The notes below the pieces were generated by a model. That model was not told where the DNA came from. It saw only the letters and a program-made list of their open reading frames with translations, and ran no database searches. A DNA stretch of 64,000 bases from Nyssa sinensis. Taxonomy: Eukaryota; Streptophyta; Magnoliopsida; Cornales; Nyssaceae. Below, one piece after another: positions 56,564-64,000 of this stretch. Within the stretch, counting starts at the first letter, position 1, and each line of letters starts with the position of its first letter. Both the position numbers and the translations under genes were made by a program. The stretch lies in assembly GCA_008638375.1 (NCBI GenBank), contig VIRR01000483.1, forward strand, positions 62,001 to 126,000, read 5' to 3'.

Positions 56564-58854
56564 TGTGGGTGCCAGTACCGAAAAAAAAATGAAAACGTGT
56601 TAATCTTTTTTTATGAATTTAGAGGGATCCCGGTTGTCTCCTTTCCTTAAGGAGGGAAGGAACACCTCTTATGGAAGATAGAGAGATTGAGGAGTCGCCA
56701 GCTTGTTTTTGGCCAAGAAACAAGCAAACCTGTTACAGTAGAACATAATTTTAAAAAAAAAAACTGAAAAGGAATGAAATAATTGATATTTGTATCGTCT
56801 TGTCACCTAATTACATTCTAAAGATCCCTTTACATGGATCGAATAAAATAAGGCGCTAAAATAAAGCAAAAACCAAAGAAAACATGGATCCAGGGGCTAA
56901 GGTACGGAGTGGGCAAGAGTTAGGCACCCACCCCATCCGATTCAAATGGATCGATCTCGAATATTCACTTGCAATGCTATTTTTTCATGAGAAAAATTAA
57001 AAAAAAAGAGATGTGAGTGCGGAAGAGATAAATAATAAAAGAACTAGCGTAAAGTAATAAAATAGAACAAAAAAGATAGAAGTTAGATTTGACTCGGGCC
57101 CCGAAGGCTTCCTACATATCCGTTCAGAAAATAGAATCAGAGTCACGTAGTTCTCTGGTTTACCCTCTTTTATCAAGAGTGATAAAAGATATGAGATCAA
57201 CCGGATCTAAAGAAAAAAGAAACTGTTAAGGGTTCAGAACATACCTTATTTAGTCATGGCTGTCGTGCAGCACTTCGGCTAGGAAAGTCTAAATTAGAGT
57301 CTTTAATTAGGCAGATCTTCGGCTTGTTCTTCGGTTCGGAAAGCGTTGCTTCGGCTGGCTTCACCGAGGGAAGCTGTCACTTCGGCAAGGCTTCGGCTTC
57401 GAGAGAGGGAGGGTTCTTGTAGAGAGAACCCTAGAATTAACCTAACAGCATAAGGTTATGGAAATCGTCTTCCTTTGGTATATTTTCGTGTCCCTAAAAT
57501 TGATGGCCTAGGGGCTCCATTTATAGGAAAATATAGAGATTTGATCCAAGGGTCTAAGATAAAACCCTAAAATGGAGGGCTATGATCATGTCTTGAGTGA
57601 TAATTATCTAATTAAATAAATAAAAAATTAAATAAGAATGATTATCCTAACTAAATGAATTAATAAATAATTATGACAATGCACGAATCAATAAAATTAG
57701 TGTCTATATGCAAGAGCCAATAAGATAAAATAGAAATAGAATTTAAATTGAAAATAAACTCTAAAATGAAAACGTCTAGGTTCAATGTATCTCCATTTGA
57801 GAAAATATCAAACCAAGCGGATTTATGAAAACTCTAAAAGTGCAAAGTCCAAATTAAGCCTAAATAGACTACTATCACTCAAGATTATCAAATTGCTCTC
57901 AATTTGGTGGAGAATCTCTAGATTGTCACAAGACATGTGAAAAGACCAAATTACCCCAATTTGTCACCAAATGGCTAAAATTACCAAATTACTCCCATGT
58001 GGGTAAAATGATATAAAATTACGAAAATACCTTTCAAGTAACTAGGAAGTCTTATTTAGTGTAGGATTGTGCCAAAATTACCAAAATGACTTTAGTAGGC
58101 AAAAAGGTGTCGAAGTTACCGAAACATCCTCTAATGGGTAGAAGAGTCCTAATAGGAGCATGACTCGTCAGAAAAAGTCCTACTTGAACCGAGACTCTGA
58201 CAAGAGAGTCCTAACGGGAGTAGACTCTGTCGGGAGGAATCTTACTTGGACTGGGACTTTGGCAAGAGAGTCCTAACGACAGTGGGACTCTATCGGGAAG
58301 AGTCCTACTTGGACTGGGACTATGGCAGGAGAGTACTAACGGGAGTGGGACTCTATCAGGAAGGGTCCTACTTCAACTAGGACTCTAACAAGAGAGCCCT
58401 AACGAGAATAGGACTCTGTTAGGAGGAGTCCTAATAGAACTAGGACTTTATTAAGAGAGTCCTAGGGGGAATAGGACTCTGTTAAGAGGAGTCTTAATGG
58501 AATTGGGACTGTAATAGGAGAGTCCTAACGAAAGTGAGACTCTATGGGGAAGAGTCCTATTTTGATTGGGACTCTGACAAGAGAGTCTTAACGGGAGTGC
58601 GACTCTATCGGGAAGAGTCCTACTTGGATTGGGGTTGTGACATAAGAGCCCTAACGGGAATAAGACTCTGTCAAAAGGAGTCCTAATGAAACTAAGATTT
58701 TGGTAGGAAAGTCTTAGCGGGAATAGGACTCTGTCAGAAGGAGTCCTAATGAGAATAAGACTCAATCGGGAAGAGTCCCTACTTGAATTAGGTTTCTTAG
58801 CATAATCATTGATTTTTACTACTTAATCAAGGGTCACAAAATGAGGTGTCTACA
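56564..58854 (-). mobile_element. Nested solo LTR
   Basis: 2291 bp. The right end read on the minus strand is TGTAGACACCTCATTTTGTG, a common start of plant gypsy LTRs; the left end in plus view is TGTGGGTGCCAGTACCG. Flanks GGGGA (56559-56563) and GGAGA (58855-58859) are a 5-bp target duplication with one change. It contains a CTTCGGC-rich segment at 57260-57410 and a 63-bp minisatellite. Confidence 0.75.
58140..58790. repeat. 63-bp minisatellite within the nested LTR
   Basis: About ten copies of a unit with AAGAGAGTCCTAACGGGAG, GGGACTCTATCGGGAAGAG and TCCTACTTGGACTGGGACT. GAGAGTC landmarks fall at 58204, 58266, 58329 and 58392. Because 63 is 21 codons, one minus-strand frame (58451-58765) stays open with a repeated RVLFPLGLS phrase; I do not consider it a gene. 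Confidence 0.85.
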
Positions 58855-61394
58855 GGAGAAATTACAAAAGGGCTGAATTGATCTAGTTAATTACAAATAG
58901 GTGAATAATTTATAGGAAATTGTGAAAAAGTCCACTTGTTCATAAAATTGAAAAAAAAGACAATTAAAATGAAAGAAAGGTCATTCATAAGATTTTGGGC
59001 ATTCCGGACTCAATAACAGAGTCAGTTTGGACATTCGGAGACCCGAGACAGTCCCACATGAATATGAAAAATTATAAAAATGTCCCTAATGATTGTTTAA
59101 AAAACCTAAAGGCTAATTAAAATTCAGAAGAGGCTATTCCAAGGTTGTTGGATGCCCGAGATTCAAATATATGACCAGACTAAACAAATTGAGACCCGGT
59201 GGTGGTCCCACGTAAAGTGAGAAAATGACAATTATATCCCTAGACTTATATTAAGTAATTGAAAGCCTAATTAAGATCCGGAAGAGGTGTTTTCAATGTT
59301 TTTGGATGTCTATGACTCAAATATAATAATAGAATAATGAAATAGGGGCTTGGGGTAGTCCCACATGAAAATGTAAAATTATTAAAATGCCCCTAGGCAT
59401 GGAATAGATACCTAGAAACATTGATAAAATATAAAGAGGGCATCTTTAAGATTTTTAAACCTTTTGAATTTGATTCTAATGTTAGTTTTGAGAGACGATG
59501 TCTCAGTAGACGCGTAACGTGTTTGGTAAATTACCAAAACACCCTTATGGGTTTAAAAGACAGTCAAATGACTTAGAAACAATACGATAAGGCTTCCCTA
59601 GGGTTTTTTAAGCCTGGAAACACGTTTTTGATATCCGTTTGGGCAAACGGGTATCTGATGTGTAGGCTAATGTGTAATTGGTCATAAATAACCTTAAGAC
59701 TGAATAAGATATCCTAATGTTGATAGGTGGGGTGGTCTCGGGGATTGAATAATAAGTGTGTAGAGAATTTAACAACATTATGAAAAGCACATATAGTGTT
59801 TCCTTGTAGTAGAGTGATGATTGGGACTGCGGTAAAGTCCTGACTTATTGATATGTGTATTTGTTATATGATCTACACAATATATTTGTTATCACCGTTA
59901 ATTACTTCATGATTGATTAATCAATATGATTTGATTGTTATATGAAATATCATGATGTCGACATTGTATGATATTATTGAATAAATGCTACCACTGTGAT
60001 TGATGTTGACTGTTATTTCTATTTCTATCATAGATATATGATCATTGTTACTCTTGTATCTATTTGTTAAATCACATATACTTCTTTCTGTTTATTAGTG
60101 TTGTTAAGGATATGAATGATGCTGATATGCATTTGGTTGATTATACCTGAGCAGTGCAAGATTTGAGAGGATAATGATATTGATGAGCACCGTTTGTGGT
60201 GTGGATTGAGATATTGAAATTTTGAAAAAGAATACTTATGAGAAAATGACTTGGAATGAGAATTAGTCAGGTATTTTGTGTGTTCTTGAGCGTGGCGAGA
60301 TCACGCTTTACCCGGGTTCCATTTATGATAGGGATGGTGTATCCCCTCGTCTTGTGAACCGTAAACCCGCACAAGTGGTCGTTTGTCTCCGTCGGGTTAG
60401 TAGCCCGTAAAACACTTGGGCTTAATTACCGGGAGCTAAATTAGGTGAATACTCATGGAATTGAGATTATTGACAAAATGGAATGAGATGAATAGGGCCT
60501 TACCCCTTTTTGCTATAGATTGGTTTAATTGAGATTATTTTCCTTGACACTCATGTGATGTTCCCTTAGGATTATTAATGGATTGTATACTGCTTGTTTG
60601 TGATACTGTGGCACTTGTGAATGGTTGCTTGCTTGTGAATGCATACATTGTTCGTGTGGCATTAAAACAAAAAATTGAGGTACTTCATGGAATTATATGC
60701 TTATATTTAAGTCATGTGTCCGACCCTCCATATGTCAACCACCTGGCTATTATTGTCAAACCACATGTAGTGGTGCGATGCCTTTTGATACTTATGTTTA
60801 TACCTATGTTTGAGATATGATGATGTGGTGTGGTTGTGATGCATACTAGACTATAGGGTATGTCCTCTTCGAACTTGCATTAGTTTTTGGCATGCTGCTT
60901 GCTTGTGTATTTTGGGAAACCCTATTGAGCGTTATGGCTCATTCCTGCTGTTCATGGGAATGACAAATATTGACTTGATAGACAACTGGCAAGAAGCAGT
61001 AAGAGATGGACTGAAGTCATTACATTACTTGGTCACATTCATGTACTTCTTCATTTGTATTTATTAAGGGTGCATGTACCCTTTAGACTGTTTTTGTATA
61101 TATTATGTATATGAGAACTGTTAGAGTTAGCTCTGGACGTTATCAAATTGTACCCTGTTGTTGGATGATTGGCATGGTGCCCTTGAATGTAATTAATTTC
61201 ATTTAATCCCGTTATGGGACTTGAACAAATCTAATCTAGGAACCGAACCGAAACGAAACTAATTAAAGGAAACCAAATCAATTCAAAAAAATGGCATGTA
61301 TTTTATTTACTTGACTAGGATGATTAGTGCTATTACCTACCTTATCAAGGTCCAATGACCCCCTAGTCTGACCCTGCTGGTCAGGGGCGTGACA

Positions 61395-62233
61395 TGACTA
61401 ATCAAGTGTCTTAATTATTTAAAATTATTGGACATTATAGAATTCAACATTAAGGATAATTCATGTTTAACTTATTTATTGTGAGGTTTTGGTTGCATAC
61501 TTATTTATTCTTTTTCTAAGCTCATCGGTGTGAAATGGAATGCAAAGACTGGGAAACAGTTATTTCTTGGATGTGAACATCACTGGAATCACTAATCTTG
61601 AGAGAATTTTTCGGTAATTGGATGATGATAGCTTTTCCCACAAGACATCTGATTCAACTGTTATGTGGACAACTGAAGAGACGAACAATGATTTACATAC
61701 ATCACGAGGAGAGGTGAGAGGAGAGGAGATGAGCTATGCAATCTTTAGGCAGATGATCCAACTTCATCTTTGTGTGGTTCATGAAAAGTAAATATTTTTA
61801 CCCTCGATCTTCCTTGTGTGTTTTCTTAAATTTTGGTTGAAGTAAATATTTATCTTTTGTTTCTTTTTAGTTGTTCCCTCTATCGTCACGTAAGGTAAAT
61901 ATTTACTTTGACTTTTTGTTTTTTTTTTTTATGTTATTCAATGTAAGTCAAGGTAAATATTTACCTTGACTATTAATGGCAGAATCTTCAAGCAAAAGAG
62001 GAGGGCTGCCGAAGCTGTTATTGATGAAATCTCCATGGTAATCAGGACTAAATTGAGCCTTCACAAAGATAAGTAGAAGAATGGCTTAAATAGAAAAATT
62101 TGCAGAATTTGATACATGAGCTAATTTTATTTCTTGGCTTGCTGTTTTCGTTCTCCTTTATTTCTCTTTGAGCTTTGTACAATTTTTGTTCTTTGGTTGT
62201 AATAAAATCGCACTTACCAAAAAAAAAAAAAAA
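61395..62233 (+). other. Unassigned insert ending in a poly(A) tail
   Basis: No protein recognised. The right end has AATAAA at 62201-62206 followed 12 bases later by a 15-A run (62219-62233), the hallmark of a reverse-transcribed copy: a LINE 3' end or a processed transcript. Runs of GGTAAATATTTAC at 61890-61970 include a 24-bp palindrome. The left edge of the insert was not located. Confidence 0.5.
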
Positions 62234-62455
62234 TCACTTGTAGGTCTATTTGTCAATTGTATTATTTAATATGTTTTTGATTCAGATTGCCTATCAATTA
62301 TTGATATGGGTTGCTCAGTTTGTCTTCATCTATTTGGTTGGTCAATTTCTAGGTTTTTATGTATGTTTAGAAAGTGCTACATCCATAAGTTTATTTGTTA
62401 GATTAGTAGTAAGGGATCATGTCCTTTTATGCTTTATTGATAGATTGTTAGAGTT
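62234..62455. other. Unassigned stretch before the Tat gag
   Basis: Hydrophobic plus-strand frame (62250-62492) that runs across the junction into the antisense gag at about 62455, so it is not a real gene as drawn. Possibly the rest of an insertion that truncated the gag-pol frame. Confidence 0.35.
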
Positions 62456-64000
62456 GGCAATTTTAAGAGCGATGACAAGGGTATCACTGTGAGGGCAGTG
62501 TAACCCGGCCAGATCCTGCTCTGTGAACTGAATCTCCGGTTCTGGTTTGAGCCTTTTCTCAATGTTGGTGATCCACAGAGTGTTCGGGGCAGCTTTAGTC
62601 TCCCGAGCATACATTTTCCTTGCTCTGTTCGACATTCCTGTAACAGGGGTATCTGCATGGAGGACGTAAATAACATGGTTGTCCTGCCTTTGAGGCTCAT
62701 TCCGTCCTTCCCTCTGCTCGGGCTTCTGGTTTGTCCTGCGTTGATGCTTGTCCTCGTGGAGGTTCTGTCTCCCGTCCTGCTTAACGAACTCTCGAAGACG
62801 TCCTTTCTTTATGAGATGCTCAACCTCATATCTAAGGGACCTGCATGAATTAGTCGTATGCCCATAATCCTTATGGAAATTGCAGTATTTATTTTGGTCC
62901 TGAAGACTGGGATCTCCTTTTATCGGCTCTAGCCATCTTAGGTTTTCTCGATCTCGGATCTGCCGAAGTACCTAGGCCAGTGTAGTATTCAAAGGAGTAA
63001 AGTTAGTGAATTCCCTTGGACTGGAATTATAAACAGCCCTGGGTGCCGTTGTCTTTTCTGGACTCCTGACCCTCTTCTTGCTAGGGTCCCTTTTATGGTC
63101 GTCTTTCTTATGATCTTCCCTTTTCGGAATGTCCCTATGGGTTTATTCTTTGCCTTTTTGGGACGTGCCGTTAGCTTCCTCCAAGTTGATATATTTTCTG
63201 GCCCGGTCCATTAATGCAGCCATGTCGACAGGAGGGCTTTTTGTCACAGAATCCCTAAAACCTCCGTGAGCAAGACCAAAGGTTAGGGCAGCTACGAGGA
63301 AACCTAGGCTGTAGTCAGTTATCTCAGTGAGTTCGGCATTGAAGCGCGCAATGTAAGCTCTGAGGGACTCTTCTTTATTCTGCTTGACATTCAGTAAGAA
63401 CTCCGATCCCTTTCTGAGCCTCCTGCTCGTCATGAACCTGTCCAGGAATTGCCTACCGAGCTCATAGAAGCCAGTCATCGAGTTTGGTGGGAGGTGTTGG
63501 AACCATTTTAGGGCGGTACCTTTCAGGCTGGTAATGAAAGTTCGGCACATAAAAGCATCAGAGGCCCCGTGAAGGGCCATTGTATGCTGGTAATGTGACA
63601 GGTAATCTCCTGGGTCTCCAGTCCCATCATAAAGGGTGAACTTCGGCACAACGAACTTCCTTGGTCTTTCTTCCGACATGATGGCAAGAGTGAATAGGGT
63701 GGCAAGTCTTCCGAGCAGCCTGGCCAACTCATCATGCTCTAGAGGGTTCTGAGCACCTCTTATAGCCACTGTTCGATCCATAGATTCTGCAACTTCTTCA
63801 ACCCTCCGTGGGTCTCTAGGCCAAACTTCTTGTGAACCTCGCCTTATAGCTTCGGCTTCAGGGTGGTCGGGCTGAGTATGTCCCACAAATTGAGGAGGGT
63901 TCTAAGGATCCCGAACTAGCGGAATTGGTGCCGCTTGGGGCTGAGGCTCCTGTGGTGCTGGATGTGCTCCCGAAGCCCCTAGAGTTGGGACTCTAGTAGT
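62456..64000 (-). pseudogene. Ty3/gypsy gag-pol N-terminal part, Tat-like, partial at the window edge
   Basis: Minus strand, entering from beyond 64000. Gag domain at about 63700-63160 (FTLYDGTGDPGDYLSHYQHT, ALKWFQHLPPNSM, NKEESLRAYIARFNAELTE). A Tat-type zinc motif follows (CNFHKDYGHTTNSCRSL) near 62840-62890, then the start of protease-linker sequence (HSDTLVIALKIANSN), where similarity ends at about 62455. Stops at 63902-63904, 63143-63145 and 62972-62974 (plus coordinates) interrupt it; at least two sit at glutamine positions. The true start codon lies outside the window; the first in-window ATG (63884-63886) is internal. Confidence 0.88.

Larger units (their letters stand above)
55128..61394 (+). 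mobile_element. Gypsy 3' LTR (plus strand) with nested insertion
   Basis: Begins TGTCAAAATATGG and ends GGGGCGTGACA. Without the nested LTR it is about 4 kb. Its layout mirrors the minus-strand LTRs: CT and TG microsatellites (55264-55310, 55320-55440) near the start, a GCCGGAGATGG block at 56243, three repeated TCCCACAT...AATGTCCCT modules at about 59050, 59210 and 59380, and CCCGTAAA blocks near 60360-60410. The 5 bases outside its ends do not match, consistent with an LTR left from a larger element. ORFs at 55308-55719 and 60578-60820 are not supported. Confidence 0.75.

Noticed and set aside
58451..58765. 104-aa minus-strand ORF with repeated RVLFPLGLS
   Set aside because: It is a translation of the 63-bp minisatellite; no start context, homology or neighbouring gene parts.
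56251..58854. Alternative left end of the nested LTR, with exact GGAGA at 56246-56250
   Set aside because: GCCGGAGATGG is a normal internal block of these LTRs, and sequence up to 56560 still matches the outer LTR layout; the GGGGA/GGAGA pair at 56559 fits better.
60249..61394. Shorter solo LTR with TGACT target duplication
   Set aside because: TGACT occurs on the left by chance. Sequence to the left continues the same LTR layout, and a polypurine tract at 55114 defines a better start.

Overview
The window is nuclear DNA of a flowering plant, most likely a eudicot. The evidence is an intronless coiled-coil NLR resistance gene, plant-type Ty1/copia and Ty3/gypsy retrotransposons primed by initiator tRNA-Met, a CACTA (En/Spm) DNA transposon, and AT-rich, microsatellite-rich spacers. 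I cannot name the species. Only one apparently intact host gene is visible; nearly everything else is transposable elements or satellite-like repeats.

Layout. 1-14310 is an extremely AT-rich repeat domain built from diverged 120-145 bp monomers. It contains a near-uniform 258-bp higher-order array (10919-12330), an ~8 kb-spaced segmental duplication (322-2900 versus 8325-10497), three ~521-525 bp terminal-inverted-repeat elements, and three solo right halves of that element. The domain runs directly into the TATA box of a CC-NB-ARC-LRR gene (14595-17090, 831 aa). Its downstream region carries two copies of a probable 3'-UTR exon. 20301-51920 is one Ty1/copia element (193-bp LTRs, TSD ACTTG, minus strand) split by three later insertions: a ~12 kb CACTA element (20937-32926), a Ty3/gypsy element with ~3.1 kb LTRs (35881-47282, TSD TGATT, minus strand), and a solo gypsy-type LTR (47315-50479, TSD AGTTT). 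Removing the three insertions leaves a normal ~5 kb copia element. 51921-64000 is a graveyard of further fragments: a copia LTR, a plus-strand gypsy gag, a plus-strand gypsy 3' LTR carrying a nested solo LTR with a 63-bp minisatellite, a poly(A)-tailed insert, and the gag of a Tat-like gypsy element running off the right edge.

How it fits together. The copia insertion is oldest (about 12 differences over 193 bp between its LTRs by eye) and was the landing site for the others. The CACTA element carries a broken TNP2-type transposase gene, a second En/Spm-type gene with few lesions, hairpin-forming subterminal repeats, and an unusual ~18-copy 161-bp tandem array. Retrotransposon reading frames are decayed mainly by CAG-to-TAG and CGA-to-TGA changes, the pattern expected from deamination of methylated cytosine. 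All observations were made by reading; identities, ages and family names need alignment.
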